Source: an uncultured Marinobacterium sp.
GTDB taxonomy: Bacteria; Pseudomonadota; Gammaproteobacteria; Pseudomonadales; Balneatricaceae
Direction of reading: 5' to 3'
NCBI GenBank assembly: GCA_947501565.1
Contig: CANMWJ010000003.1
Location: 1-64,000, forward strand
Length of the DNA: 64,000 nucleotides
Positions 44,933-54,838 of the stretch are shown in pieces. Each line of letters begins with the position of its first letter. The stretch's first letter is position 1. Both the position numbers and the translations under genes were made by a program. The notes beneath the pieces are model-generated. The model was not told where the DNA came from, searched no databases, and saw only the letters and a list, made by a program, of their open reading frames with translations.

Positions 44933-47362
44933 CTAATGTGGCTTAATTTGCCCTTGCTCATTTTTTGAGGATTTTTCCTTGCCTGAAACCTGTTCTTCTG
45001 ATTTATCTTCCAGAGGTTTCGGCTGATACTTGAGTGCGATCTCAAGTACCTCATCAATCCATCGTACCGGCTTAATATCGAGATCTGCCTTGATGTTGGC
45101 CGGAATTTCCTTCAAATCACGTTCATTTTCTTCCGGAATCACCACCGTTTTGATGCCACCACGGTGTGCAGCCAGCAGTTTTTCCTTCAGACCACCGATC
45201 GGCAACACCTGACCACGCAGGGTGATTTCACCGGTCATAGCGACGTCAGAGCGCACCGGAATATTGGTCAGAACAGACACCAGCGCGGTGCACATACCAA
45301 TACCCGCACTTGGACCATCTTTTGGCGTTGCGCCTTCAGGCACGTGAATGTGGATATCGTTCTTCTCGTGGAAGTCCGGTTTAATCCCCAGGCTGTCCGC
45401 GCGATTACGCACCACGGTCAACGCAGCCTGGATCGATTCCTTCATCACGTCACCCAGGCTACCAGTAGTCACCTGACGGCCCTTACCCGGCACCACAGCC
45501 CCTTCAATGCTGAGGATATCGCCACCCACCTGGGTCCATGCAAGTCCGGTCACATGGCCAACCAGGTCCTGCTCTTCCGCTACTCCGAACTTGTGTTTCT
45601 TCACGCCGGAGTATTTCTCCAGCTGATCTTCACCGATCACCACCGGCAGCTCTGCTTTATCAGCCAGCGCCAGCTCTTTAACCACTTTACGGCAGAGTTT
45701 CGCGATCTCACGTTCCAGACCACGTACGCCCGCTTCACGGGTGTAGTAACGGATCAGCGCCGTCACTGCGGAATCCTGGATATCAACCTCTTTCTCTTTC
45801 AAGCCGTTATTTTTCAACTGCTTAGGAATGAGGTATTTACGCGCAATGTTAAGTTTTTCGTCCTCGGTGTACCCCGGGATACGGATTAGCTCCATACGGT
45901 CCAGCAGTGGGCCCGGAATGTTCATGGAGTTGGAGGTACATACGAACATCACGTCAGAAAGGTCGTAGTCGACCTCCAGATAGTGGTCGTTAAAGGTACT
46001 GTTCTGTTCCGGATCAAGTACTTCCAGCAGCGCCGATGCCGGGTCGCCACGGTGATCCATGCCCATCTTGTCGATCTCATCGAGCAGGAACAGCGGGTTT
46101 TTCACTCCCACCTTGGACATCTTCTGTACCAGCTTGCCCGGCATAGAACCGATGTAGGTACGACGGTGACCACGGATCTCTGCTTCATCGCGTACGCCAC
46201 CCAGAGCCATACGTACGTACTTACGGTTGGTCGCACGCGCAATAGAACGTCCTAGGGAGGTTTTACCGACACCCGGCGGGCCAACCAGACAGAGGATAGG
46301 ACCTTTCAGCTTCTTCACACGACGCTGAACTGCCAAATACTCCAGAATGCGATCTTTGACCTCTTCCAGACCATAGTGGTCTTCGTTGAGGATCTTCTCA
46401 GCACGCTTCATGTCGTGACGTACTTTGGAGCGCTTAGACCACGGAATCTGCAGCATCCAGTCGATGTAGCCACGTACGACCGTAGCTTCTGCCGACATTG
46501 GCGACATCATCTTGAGCTTGGTGTATTCGCTCATGGTCTTGTCCAGCGCTTCCTGCGGCATGCCCGCTTCTTCGATACGCTGCTTAAGCTGCTCCATATC
46601 GTTGGAGCCACTTTCGTCAAGATCACCCAGCTCTTTCTGAATCGCTTTCATCTGCTCATTCAGATAGTACTCGCGCTGGCTTTTCTCCATCTGCTTCTTA
46701 ACGCGACCGCGGATACGCTTTTCAACCTCAACCAGGTCGATCTCGCCCTCCATCAGCGCCATCAGATGCTCCAGACGCTCACGATTGCTGAGCATCTCCA
46801 GAATCTTCTGCTTCTCTTCCAGCTTCAGGGACATATGAGCAGCAATGGTGTCTGCCAGGCGCCCTGCATCCTCGATATTCTGCAGTGAGGAGAGAACTTC
46901 TGAAGGGATCTTCTTGTTGACCTGCACGAAGCGCTCAAACTGCTCCAGCATAGTGCGTTTGTACAGCTCAGCTTCGGAGCTGCTCACATCGTCAATCGGC
47001 AGCGCCGCTACATCAGCGGAGAAGAACGCCTCTTCATCTTTCAGCGTTTCGATGGTAGCTCGGTAATCACCTTCCACCAGTACTTTTACCGTACCGTCCG
47101 GAAGTTTAAGCATCTGCAGCACGCTGGCTACGGTGCCGACATCGAACAGTTCATCGGCGGCAGGATCGTCGTCGGACGCATTCTTCTGCGCCACCAGCAA
47201 AATCTCTTTATCGCGGCTCATCGCCACTTCGAGGGCTTCGATGGACTTCTCTCGCCCTACAAAAAGCGGGATCACCATGTGCGGGTACACCACTACATCC
47301 CGTAACGGTAAAACTGGGAGTTCGATGGTTACCTTTTCGTTGTTGTCATCTGTCTGCGCCAT
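44933..47362 (-). CDS. lon: ATP-dependent serine protease Lon
   Basis: A cytosolic AAA+ protease of 809 residues degrading misfolded and regulatory proteins. LON substrate domain at the N-terminus (about 14-205, [19 protein letters not shown]). A coiled-coil region follows (about 205-300). AAA module with Walker [10 protein letters not shown] (about 357) and Walker [10 protein letters not shown]. Catalytic dyad: Ser in [10 protein letters not shown] (about 680) and Lys in [13 protein letters not shown] (about 722). The tail after 775 is charged and unusually long. Promoter upstream looks heat-shock-type (47442-47472). Confidence 0.97.
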   Translation of the reverse strand: MAQTDDNNEKVTIELPVLPLRDVVVYPHMVIPLFVGREKSIEALEVAMSRDKEILLVAQKNASDDDPAADELFDVGTVASVLQMLKLPDGTVKVLVEGDYRATIETLKDEEAFFSADVAALPIDDVSSSEAELYKRTMLEQFERFVQVNKKIPSEVLSSLQNIEDAGRLADTIAAHMSLKLEEKQKILEMLSNRERLEHLMALMEGEIDLVEVEKRIRGRVKKQMEKSQREYYLNEQMKAIQKELGDLDESGSNDMEQLKQRIEEAGMPQEALDKTMSEYTKLKMMSPMSAEATVVRGYIDWMLQIPWSKRSKVRHDMKRAEKILNEDHYGLEEVKDRILEYLAVQRRVKKLKGPILCLVGPPGVGKTSLGRSIARATNRKYVRMALGGVRDEAEIRGHRRTYIGSMPGKLVQKMSKVGVKNPLFLLDEIDKMGMDHRGDPASALLEVLDPEQNSTFNDHYLEVDYDLSDVMFVCTSNSMNIPGPLLDRMELIRIPGYTEDEKLNIARKYLIPKQLKNNGLKEKEVDIQDSAVTALIRYYTREAGVRGLEREIAKLCRKVVKELALADKAELPVVIGEDQLEKYSGVKKHKFGVAEEQDLVGHVTGLAWTQVGGDILSIEGAVVPGKGRQVTTGSLGDVMKESIQAALTVVRNRADSLGIKPDFHEKNDIHIHVPEGATPKDGPSAGIGMCTALVSVLTNIPVRSDVAMTGEITLRGQVLPIGGLKEKLLAAHRGGIKTVVIPEENERDLKEIPANIKADLDIKPVRWIDEVLEIALKYQPKPLEDKSEEQVSGKEKSSKNEQGQIKPH

Positions 47363-47441
47363 GATGAACCTAACCTCTTACACATACCGGCATCTGCTTG
47401 TGCAGATGCACAAAATAACAAATCAAAATCTACTTTACTGC

Positions 47442-47472
47442 TAGATGGGGATTCCCTTCCGCAATTACAACC
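47442..47472 (-). promoter_or_regulatory. Sigma-32-type heat-shock promoter of lon
   Basis: Minus-strand -35 region GGTTGTAA (47465-47472), a 14-base spacer, then CCCCATCTA (47442-47450), fitting the CCCCATnTA heat-shock -10 box exactly. The E. coli lon promoter has the same form. Confidence 0.75.
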
Positions 47473-47563
47473 GATGAATCTAAAAAATGAGGTGTCTTAT
47501 AAGTAGATAAGTAGCGTGGATCTGCCTTCACTTATAGCAGCATCCCCAGAAAGGCACAATGAG

Positions 47564-47589
47564 AAAGGGGAGCCTGGGGCTCCCCTTTT
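47564..47589. terminator. Terminator after nfuA
   Basis: AAAGGGGAGCC-TG-GGGCTCCCCTTTT. The T run is short on the minus strand (TTTCTC). Confidence 0.75.
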
Positions 47590-47605
47590 AAAATCGTTGT
47601 AAATC

Positions 47606-48199
47606 TTACTTGTAGTAGGCGTTGTCGGTGACCGTGTGATCGGTCACATCGCGTACACCTTTCAATCCGGCAATACGCTCAACCAGTGTTTTCTCGACAC
47701 CGTCTTTGAGAGTCATGTCTACCGCGCTGCATCCCTGGCAACCACCGCCAAACTGCAATACCGCAATATTGCCATCCTCTTCCTCAACCACCTCAATGAG
47801 CTTAACTTCACCGCCGTGGGAGGCAAGACCTGGGTTGATATCAGCGTACAGGATGTAGTTAATCTGCTCAGCAATCGGGCTATCGTCAGAAACCTTAGGT
47901 ACCTTTGAGTTAGGCGCTTTGATAGTCAGCTGCCCCCCCATACGGTCTTCTGCGAAATCAACCAGCCCTTCGTCCAGATAAGGCACGCTGTTCTTTTCGA
48001 TATAAACCCGGAATTTGCTCAGCTCCATGATCTCGTCATCTTCGATGACTTCTTCCGGACGGCAATACGCCAGGCAGGACTCCGCATAAGGGGTACCCGG
48101 CTGGGTGACAAACATTCGCACTGCAATCCCTTCAACTTCCTGTTTGGCCAGCAGTTCGGCCAGGTAGTTTTCAGCGCTTTCGGTTACCGTGATGGTCAT
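47606..48199 (-). CDS. nfuA: Fe/S biogenesis protein NfuA
   Basis: A 197-residue carrier that delivers 4Fe-4S clusters to apo-proteins. Its N-terminal half (about 1-95) is a degenerate A-type (HesB/IscA-like) domain; the C-terminal Nfu domain holds the cluster motif [11 protein letters not shown] (CxxC, about 155-158). Length and layout match NfuA exactly. It is transcribed alone, divergent from the MATE gene. Confidence 0.95.
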   Translation of the reverse strand: MTITVTESAENYLAELLAKQEVEGIAVRMFVTQPGTPYAESCLAYCRPEEVIEDDEIMELSKFRVYIEKNSVPYLDEGLVDFAEDRMGGQLTIKAPNSKVPKVSDDSPIAEQINYILYADINPGLASHGGEVKLIEVVEEEDGNIAVLQFGGGCQGCSAVDMTLKDGVEKTLVERIAGLKGVRDVTDHTVTDNAYYK

Positions 48200-48312
48200 A
48201 CAAAATCCTGTTACTCAGCTCTTATGTCGTTCTATGTGGCTGAAGCATACACCGATTCTATTTCTGAGTAAATTGCTCAGTTATTAACCATCCATTCCTT
48301 ACGGGAGTTTTC

Positions 48313-48321
48313 TGGTAGAAT
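48313..48321 (+). promoter_or_regulatory. Extended -10 promoter of the MATE gene
   Basis: TGGTAGAAT (TGn-TAGAAT) lies 29 bases before the MATE start. No clear -35 box. A small GGGC-CTTTT-GCCC hairpin follows. Confidence 0.5.
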
Positions 48322-48349
48322 TGGGCCTTTTGCCCAGCCACGGACCCCA

Positions 48350-49675
48350 ATGCCCGCCTCTCAGCGCTTTAAAACCATTCTCAGTCTCGGCCTGCCGATT
48401 ATCGGCGCCATGCTGTCCCAGAGCGTGCTTAACCTCGTGGATGCGGCCATGGTGGGCAGCCTGGGCGATTCCGCCCTCGCCGGTGTCGGCGTCGGCAGCT
48501 ACGCGAACTTCGTCGCGATCAGCCTGATTCTGGGCCTATCCTCCGGCGTACAGGCGATGGTGGCCCGCCGTCGCGGTCAAGGCCGCATCGAAGAGATGGC
48601 ACGCCCGGTTAATTGGGGACTGCTGATCTCCCTGATTTTTGCTCTCCCCCTCAGCATCCTGTTTATTCACTTTTCCGGTAGCATCGTCAGCCTTATCAGC
48701 GACGATCAGGATGTGCACCGTATCGCTGGCGATTACTTCGATTACCGTACCCTCGCGATGTTCGCAGTCGGGGCAAACCTCTCCTTCCGGGGGTGGTGGA
48801 ACGGTATCAAGCAACCCGGCACCTACCTGAACATTCTGCTGGTGATGCACCTGTTTAATGTCGCGATCAGCTACTGCCTGATCTTTGGTGCCTTGGGCTT
48901 GCCGGAGATGGGCGCGGCTGGTGCAGGCCTGGGTACTGCACTGGCACTCTATCTCGGCTGTTTTCTGAATGCCCTGCTGGTTTTTCGTAACGCCCGACCC
49001 CACGGATTTCTGCGCATCAGACGCGGACCGGCATCACTGGGCGCACTGCTACGCCTCTCGATCCCGCACTCTGTACAACAGTTCTTCTTCGCTGCCAGCA
49101 TCTGTGCGCTGTTCTGGATCATCGGCGAGCTGGGTACCGAGGACCAGGCGATCGCTCATGTACTGATAAACCTGGCTCTGTTCCTGATCTTGCCAAGTGT
49201 TGGACTGGGAATCGCGTCTACGTCGCTGGTCAGCCATTCACTGGGAGAGAACAAACCAGAGGAAGCCTATCAATGGGGCTGGGATGCGATTAAAACCGCA
49301 AGTGTGATGATCATCGGTCTGAGCATGCCTCTCTGGCTGTTCCCGGAACAGGTTCTTGGCTTGTTCATCCACTCCGAAAGCCTGATCGCGGAGGCGAGCC
49401 TGCCACTGCAGATTACCGCACTGGCCATCTGCGCAGACACGGCAGCCATCGTTCTGGCACAGGCTCTGCTCGGTGCCGGGGCTAACCGACCGGTCCTGAT
49501 TATCAGTACCGTGGGGCAATGGGCTTTTTATCTGCCACTGGCCTGGTGGATTGGTCCCTACCTGGGTTTTGGCTTGCTCGGCATCTGGCTGGTACAGCTG
49601 GTACACCGCAGTTTGTCATCACTGGTTTTTGCTTATGTCTGGTCAAAAAGACGCTGGATGCATATAGCGGTGTAA
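48350..49675 (+). CDS. MATE family efflux transporter (NorM/DinF-like)
   Basis: A 441-residue inner-membrane exporter with twelve hydrophobic segments. The N-terminal LGLPIIGAMLSQSVLNLVDAAMVGSLGDSALAGVGV is typical MATE, and the second half repeats the fold (LRLSIPHSVQQFFFAASICALFW). It likely exports cationic drugs or metabolites using sodium or protons; the substrate is not assignable. The ATG has only a weak ribosome site. The next gene lies 61 bases downstream and may share the transcript. Confidence 0.9.
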   Translation: MPASQRFKTILSLGLPIIGAMLSQSVLNLVDAAMVGSLGDSALAGVGVGSYANFVAISLILGLSSGVQAMVARRRGQGRIEEMARPVNWGLLISLIFALPLSILFIHFSGSIVSLISDDQDVHRIAGDYFDYRTLAMFAVGANLSFRGWWNGIKQPGTYLNILLVMHLFNVAISYCLIFGALGLPEMGAAGAGLGTALALYLGCFLNALLVFRNARPHGFLRIRRGPASLGALLRLSIPHSVQQFFFAASICALFWIIGELGTEDQAIAHVLINLALFLILPSVGLGIASTSLVSHSLGENKPEEAYQWGWDAIKTASVMIIGLSMPLWLFPEQVLGLFIHSESLIAEASLPLQITALAICADTAAIVLAQALLGAGANRPVLIISTVGQWAFYLPLAWWIGPYLGFGLLGIWLVQLVHRSLSSLVFAYVWSKRRWMHIAV

Positions 49676-49736
49676 AGGGCGCTTCAGGTTCTGTTAGACT
49701 GATGCATAGATAAATCGTTGCAGGACAATACCTTAA

Positions 49737-50906
49737 ATGGAAGAGCAGAATCTCGTTTTTTCCTTTTTCCTTATTTTCACCGGCGCGGCGGTGCTTGCAT
49801 CTGCGGCGTTGTATACCCGCCAACCGCTGCTCGTGGCTTATATCGTCCTGGGCGCCCTCCTTGGCCCCTATGGGTTGGAGTACGTAAACGATACTCAGCT
49901 ACTCTCTGAGATCTCCCATATCGGCATTATCTTCCTGCTGTTCCTTCTCGGTTTGGATATGCAGCCAAGCCATCTTGTCCACATGCTCAGGAAAGCGACC
50001 CTGGTCGCCATTGGCAGCTCGATACTGTTTTTTGCCACCGGCTACCTTGTAGGCGTGGCATTTGGCTACACCCAAACGGAAGCGGCAATCATCGGTACTG
50101 CGCTGATGTTCTCCAGTACGATCATCGGCATCAAGCTACTGCCAACGACCGTGCTTCATCACCGGCATACCGGTGAGCTGGTTGTCGGCCTGCTCCTGTT
50201 ACAGGACGTGATTGCCATCATGGTGCTGCTGTTCCTGTATAGCGGCGACAGTGAAAGCAACGGTATGGGCACCTATCTGAAGACCCTGGCCGCGCTTCCT
50301 TTGTTGATCCTGGGTGCATTCGTATTCGTAAAATACGTACTGTTGAAGCTGATTCAGAAGTTCGACCGCTTCCATGAGTACATCTTCCTGCTGGCAATCG
50401 GCTGGTGCCTGGGCCTAGCGGAGATCGCACAGATGAGCGGTTTGTCCGCCGAGATCGGCGCATTTATCGCGGGTGTCTCGATCGCGACCAGCCCTATTGC
50501 CCAATACATCGCGACTAGCCTGAAACCACTGCGCGACTTCTTCCTGATCCTGTTCTTCTTCTCGATTGGGGCGAACTTCAATCTGACACTGCTGGACGAT
50601 GTACTCCTGCCTTCCATCCTCCTGGCTGTGCTTGTGGTTGGCCTGAAACCGGTCATCTTCCGCTTCCTGCTGATCCGCATAAGCGAAAGCAAGAGCCTCG
50701 CCTGGGAGGTTGGGTTCCGTCTCGGCCAGATCAGCGAATTCTCGTTGCTGATCGCCTATATCGCGACCAGCGCCGCGATGATTGGACAGGAAGCATCTCA
50801 CGTCATTCAGGCGACAGCGATTATGACCTTCCTGCTGTCCACCTACGTGGTGATCTTCAACTTCCCGTCCCCCATCGCGGTCTCGGACAAGTTGCGGCGC
50901 GACTGA
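49737..50906 (+). CDS. CPA2 family cation:proton antiporter (KefB-like), no RCK domain
   Basis: A 389-residue membrane protein with about twelve helices of the CPA2 fold: LVAYIVLGALLGPYGLEYV (about 30), the GIIFLLFLLGLDMQPSHLV segment and SSTIIGIKLLPTT (about 125). The IAGVSIATSPIAQYIATSLKPLRDFFLILFFFSIGANF block near 240-275 is also CPA2-like. It ends after the membrane domain without the KTN/TrkA-N regulatory part of KefB/KefC. Role: cation/proton exchange, likely K+ or Na+; ion not assigned. Ends at a strong terminator. Confidence 0.88.
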   Translation: MEEQNLVFSFFLIFTGAAVLASAALYTRQPLLVAYIVLGALLGPYGLEYVNDTQLLSEISHIGIIFLLFLLGLDMQPSHLVHMLRKATLVAIGSSILFFATGYLVGVAFGYTQTEAAIIGTALMFSSTIIGIKLLPTTVLHHRHTGELVVGLLLLQDVIAIMVLLFLYSGDSESNGMGTYLKTLAALPLLILGAFVFVKYVLLKLIQKFDRFHEYIFLLAIGWCLGLAEIAQMSGLSAEIGAFIAGVSIATSPIAQYIATSLKPLRDFFLILFFFSIGANFNLTLLDDVLLPSILLAVLVVGLKPVIFRFLLIRISESKSLAWEVGFRLGQISEFSLLIAYIATSAAMIGQEASHVIQATAIMTFLLSTYVVIFNFPSPIAVSDKLRRD

Positions 50907-50922
50907 CCCCAAACAGCAGAGA

Positions 50923-50965
50923 CAAAAAAACCTCTGTACCTGTTCAGGTACAGAGGTTTTTTATT
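50923..50965. terminator. Strong bidirectional terminator
   Basis: AAAAAAACCTCTGTACCT-GTTC-AGGTACAGAGGTTTTTT, ends the antiporter transcript and serves the converging YcbK-like gene. Confidence 0.93.
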
Positions 50966-50984
50966 TTTACACAGAGCTGTGGAC

Positions 50985-51539
50985 TTAGCCCCAGGCCCGG
51001 ACCGGCCCCACATCTACGTGGATAAAGTTACTGCGCTGGTAATAACCAACCCCACCCACCTGCAGCGAACGCGCCTGTGCCCGCAGATGTTTCAGCGCCA
51101 CACCGGGTACGCGGATATCAATCGCTTTCCCCAGCATATGGTAGCTGCGCTTCGCCACCTTATTGCTCTGCTGAGCCAGCTTCGCATTGGTTTCAGGGGA
51201 GCGATAGCCAGAAATCACGTGGAACTGCTTCTCCACCCCCAGATCCTGCTGCAACAGATGCAGCATATCGAAGAGACGCGGATCCATCGCTGTGCTGGTA
51301 TTGCTACGATGATCACGCAGTATGTGGTTCACCTCCTGCATAACCTCAGGCACGTAGTGACCATCCGCCCAGTAGGTAGCGTTCAGGCTCTCACCTGTAT
51401 GCAGGTTATAGAAACTGAGCTTACGCTCAGGAGAAGCGGGATACGGAACACGAGAAGCGAACGCTGAAGCGCTCGCAAGACCTAATGCGGTACCACCGAG
51501 GCTTTTCAGAAAGCCCCTACGACTATGCATTGAATTCAT
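50985..51539 (-). CDS. Tat-exported YcbK-like protein (DUF882, peptidase M15-like)
   Basis: A 184-residue protein exported by the Tat route: SRRGFLKSLGGTALGLASAS (twin Arg about 5-6). The DUF882 / M15-like zinc fold shows ISGYRSPETNAKL (about 110), SYHMLGKAIDIRVPG (about 132) and NFIHVDVGPVR (about 172), giving the His-Asp-His metal set. Homologues relate to peptidoglycan endopeptidases. ATG 51539 or 51530 are both possible, neither with a strong ribosome site. Confidence 0.87.
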   Translation of the reverse strand: MNSMHSRRGFLKSLGGTALGLASASAFASRVPYPASPERKLSFYNLHTGESLNATYWADGHYVPEVMQEVNHILRDHRSNTSTAMDPRLFDMLHLLQQDLGVEKQFHVISGYRSPETNAKLAQQSNKVAKRSYHMLGKAIDIRVPGVALKHLRAQARSLQVGGVGYYQRSNFIHVDVGPVRAWG

Positions 51540-51618
51540 GATAAAGACTAAAAAACAGACAATTAACAACCAAGGCTGTCATTATGCATATCTTTTAACC
51601 TTTGTACATTTTTTGTAC

Positions 51619-52614
51619 TCACAAAAATTGATCAACCACCCTGCTATTCCAAAGCTGATCCGCTTTATTTAGCAGTCCCTGCGTATCCAGACCTTCATCT
51701 GCGCCCAGCAATTTCAGCATCAACGCCAAGGTCGAGCGTATCGCAAGCTGACCGTACGCGTGCTCTGCAGTGCCGCACCATACCTCGCGTATCAACGCTG
51801 GGTCGAGCGGATCTTCCTTCACAAAGCGACGCTCTGCGATTCGGGGCCATTCCGTCTCCTCCAGCTGCCCATCAACCACCCACTGCAAAACACTCTCGCC
51901 ATCCGGTTTTGCTTCAGCTTCACCGCCGTCACCTTTGATGGTCAGGTTACGCTCGAAGCCCAACAATTGAGCGGTTTTCTGATGCATCGGCCCGTAGGGC
52001 GGGTGGAAGACCCCATCGACACTGCAGCGGGCGTGCAACGGATTGAGCATGCGACAGAGTGTATGCACCGGTGAACGCAAGCCCAACACTGAACGCAGCT
52101 GGATAATCTCCCCCAACGGCGGACAGAGCTGATCAATCGACATAAAGGCAAAGTTCTTCGCCGCGAGCTCAGCTTCTACCTGTTCCCAATCCTGACACCC
52201 AGCCAAACCGAACAACGGCAGCATATCCTCGGTATAGATACGTTCCGGCGTGTGTCCATGGGCGCCGTGCATAAACACCCTATAACCATGCGTCGCCAGA
52301 CAAAGCGCTGCCAGCAAGAACCAGGGGTGACGTCGCTTCTTGCCAGCGTACGTCGACCAGTCCAGATCGACAACAAGGGAGTCTGGTGTTTTAAAGCGGG
52401 TGCGGACTGCATCGGCAAATCCAGCCAGCTCTTCGGGTGCTTCCTCCTTCACTCGCAGCAGCATCAAAAATGCCCCCAGCTGTTCCGGACGCACCTGATC
52501 ATCCAGGATCATCCCCATCGCATCAGCGGCTTCCTCCCGGGTAAGCGAACGGGTTCCACTTTTCCCTTTGCCGAGGATACGAACATATTGCGCGAATGGG
52601 TGTTCCTGCTTCAT
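51619..52614 (-). CDS. ybiB: YbiB/TrpD2-type anthranilate phosphoribosyltransferase-like protein
   Basis: A 331-residue protein of the nucleoside phosphorylase/phosphoribosyltransferase III fold. The N-terminal helical part (LTREEAADAMGMILDDQVRPEQLGAFLMLLRVKEE) resembles TrpD. The glycine-rich PRPP loop of real TrpD (GTGGD) is missing: the corresponding segment reads VVDLDWSTYAGKKRRHPWFL. Such TrpD2/YbiB proteins are not TrpD enzymes; E. coli YbiB binds nucleic acid. Role here is thus probably nucleic-acid-linked. Confidence 0.85.
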   Translation of the reverse strand: MKQEHPFAQYVRILGKGKSGTRSLTREEAADAMGMILDDQVRPEQLGAFLMLLRVKEEAPEELAGFADAVRTRFKTPDSLVVDLDWSTYAGKKRRHPWFLLAALCLATHGYRVFMHGAHGHTPERIYTEDMLPLFGLAGCQDWEQVEAELAAKNFAFMSIDQLCPPLGEIIQLRSVLGLRSPVHTLCRMLNPLHARCSVDGVFHPPYGPMHQKTAQLLGFERNLTIKGDGGEAEAKPDGESVLQWVVDGQLEETEWPRIAERRFVKEDPLDPALIREVWCGTAEHAYGQLAIRSTLALMLKLLGADEGLDTQGLLNKADQLWNSRVVDQFL

Positions 52615-52678
52615 AGACCTGCCTTAATGATTGCTCTAGAGTTAGCGCCTTAAACTATACACCCAAGCGATATCGAGA

Positions 52679-53443
52679 ATGAATCTCAGGCACCGCGAAG
52701 TTCACCTATTTTTTAACGCCCTCTCATTTTTTACCCGGATACCTACACCCGACTGGGTTGAATACTCTGCCGAGAACCTGAATCGCGCCAGTCGTTATTT
52801 CACTTGGGTTGGATTATTGATTGGTCTCGTTGCAGCAGCTGTCTATGCGGTCAGCAGCTACGCGCTGCCCGGGGAACTCGCGATACTGCTCTCGATGTTC
52901 AGCACCATCTGGCTGACCGGCGGTTTTCATGAAGATGGGCTTGCCGACGTGTGCGACGGATTCGGCGGTGGCTGGCAGAAAGAGCAGATACTGCACATCA
53001 TGAAAGACTCTCGCGTCGGAACCTACGGCGTATTGGGTGTGGTACTGGCACTCATGTTCAAATTTGTCAGCCTTTCCCACATCAGCGTTTTGCTTCCGGT
53101 GATAGTACTGGCTCATGTATTAAGCCGCTTTGCCGCACTCACACTCATCTATGCCGATGATTACGTACAGGAAGACCAACTGAGCAAGGCGAAACCTCTC
53201 GCTCAGGCGATGACCGGACATGAACTGGCTATCGCGACCCTCCCGCTTGCCTTTTGTTTTTTATTCCTGGCACCCGCTGCACTGATTGTATTGGCGCCGG
53301 TGTGGCTGATGCGCAGCTGGTTGTCCCGATTTTTTAAACGCTGGATCGGCGGTTATACGGGGGACTGCCTTGGCGCCACCCAACAGCTGTGTGAGTTGGT
53401 GATCTATCTGTTCTTCTGCCTGCCTTTTATGACGATGGCCTGA
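52679..53443 (+). CDS. cobS: Adenosylcobinamide-GDP ribazoletransferase (cobalamin synthase)
   Basis: An inner-membrane enzyme joining adenosylcobinamide-GDP to alpha-ribazole. The 254 residues show FFTRIPTP near the start, GGFHEDGLADVCDGFGGG (about 81-98), the MKDSRVGTYG segment (about 106) and about five membrane helices. GGYTGDCLGATQQ near 225 is a further hallmark. No other cob/cbi gene is beside it, so it is a lone member here; cobU/cobT/cobC may be elsewhere. It starts 64 bases from the divergent ybiB. Confidence 0.93.
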   Translation: MNLRHREVHLFFNALSFFTRIPTPDWVEYSAENLNRASRYFTWVGLLIGLVAAAVYAVSSYALPGELAILLSMFSTIWLTGGFHEDGLADVCDGFGGGWQKEQILHIMKDSRVGTYGVLGVVLALMFKFVSLSHISVLLPVIVLAHVLSRFAALTLIYADDYVQEDQLSKAKPLAQAMTGHELAIATLPLAFCFLFLAPAALIVLAPVWLMRSWLSRFFKRWIGGYTGDCLGATQQLCELVIYLFFCLPFMTMA

Positions 53444-53479
53444 TAGAATCCGCCCATCTCTTTATGACCTGACAGCAGC

Positions 53480-54838
53480 ATGCGAAAACGACCACCACAG
53501 CGCCGCCACACGGCTAAAAACACCCCTAAGCAAGCGATTCCGGATACCCCGATAGACGTTCAGATCAAACGCCTTAGCCACGAAGGACGCGGCATCGCCC
53601 GTCATGAGGGCAAAACCCTGTTTGTTACCGGAGCCCTGCCTGGGGAGACGGTATCTGCACGGCTCAGCAAACGCCACCGTCGCTACGACGAAGCCGACTG
53701 CATCAATGTGATCACACCCGCAGCCGAGCGTGTCGAGCCAATCTGCCCGCACTACGGCGTGTGCGGTGGCTGTGATCTACAACATCTCGCGCATGACCAG
53801 CAGATCGAGCAGAAACAGCAGATAGTACTTGATCAGCTGGCCCGCCTTGGCAAGGTGCAGCCTGCTCAGACAGATTCGCCGTTACGCTCCAAAGCGACGG
53901 GCTATCGCCGCAGTGCTCGTCTCGGCATCAACCAGCTGCAGCGTGACGGCTCGGTGATCATCGGTTTTCGCCGCCGGGGTAGCAGCAAGCTGACTTCAAT
54001 CGACAGCTGCCCGGTGCTGGAGAATAAGCTCAATCAGGTCTTACCGCTGCTTCGCGAAGCACTGGTGGATTACGATAACGTACGCGATATCACACACGCC
54101 GAGGTCACCTTGGGCGATGACCAGGGGGCACTCACATTACGCACCAAGAAACGCCCCGCTGACGCGCTTTTAAACCAGCTCAGCCAGTCCATTGCTACAC
54201 TGGATCTCTGCCTGTATCTCGATAACGGGCAGGAGGTACGCGCTTACAATGAAGACTGTAAGCTCAGTTATGCCTTGCCGGAACATAAGGTCGATCTGGC
54301 GTTCCGTCCAGGCGACTTCCTGCAGGTTAATGGTGATATAAACCAGCAGATGATCAGCCGCGTGTTGGAATGGCTGAACCTCAACACCGACGACCGCGTG
54401 CTGGATCTGTTTTCCGGAATCGGCAACTTTACCCTGCCACTCGCCCGCTATGCGGATGAGGTCGTGGGCGTTGAGGGTATTGATGCAATGGTTGCTCGCG
54501 CCACTCAGAACGCAACCAATAACGGCCTGGAAAACTGCCTTTTTTACCGCGCAAACCTGAGCAGCGACCTGCGCCATCACCCTTGGTTTAATCAGGGCTT
54601 CAGTAAAATTCTGCTGGACCCGCCGCGAGCTGGCGCCTACGAGGTGATCGAACAGATCGGTCACTATAACGCCGAACAGATCCTCTACGTCTCCTGCAAC
54701 CCCGCTGCACTGGCACGCGATGCAGAGAAGCTGGTAGAGATGGGTTACCTGTTTACCCGCTTCTGTGTCATGGATATGTTCCCGCATACCTCCCACGTAG
54801 AATCGCTCGCGTTATTTGAAAAGAAGAGCGACCACTGA
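53480..54838 (+). CDS. rlmD: 23S rRNA (uracil-1939-C5)-methyltransferase RlmD
   Basis: A 452-residue enzyme that methylates U1939 (E. coli numbering). N-terminal TRAM domain (about 20-80), a 4Fe-4S cysteine set (CPHYGVCGGC, about 92-101, with a fourth Cys in DSCPVL near 175), and the SAM domain with DLFSGIGNFTLPLA (about 310), LDPPRAG (about 382) and the catalytic Cys in VSCNPAALARD (about 408). The stop overlaps the next start (TGATG). Confidence 0.95.
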   Translation: MRKRPPQRRHTAKNTPKQAIPDTPIDVQIKRLSHEGRGIARHEGKTLFVTGALPGETVSARLSKRHRRYDEADCINVITPAAERVEPICPHYGVCGGCDLQHLAHDQQIEQKQQIVLDQLARLGKVQPAQTDSPLRSKATGYRRSARLGINQLQRDGSVIIGFRRRGSSKLTSIDSCPVLENKLNQVLPLLREALVDYDNVRDITHAEVTLGDDQGALTLRTKKRPADALLNQLSQSIATLDLCLYLDNGQEVRAYNEDCKLSYALPEHKVDLAFRPGDFLQVNGDINQQMISRVLEWLNLNTDDRVLDLFSGIGNFTLPLARYADEVVGVEGIDAMVARATQNATNNGLENCLFYRANLSSDLRHHPWFNQGFSKILLDPPRAGAYEVIEQIGHYNAEQILYVSCNPAALARDAEKLVEMGYLFTRFCVMDMFPHTSHVESLALFEKKSDH

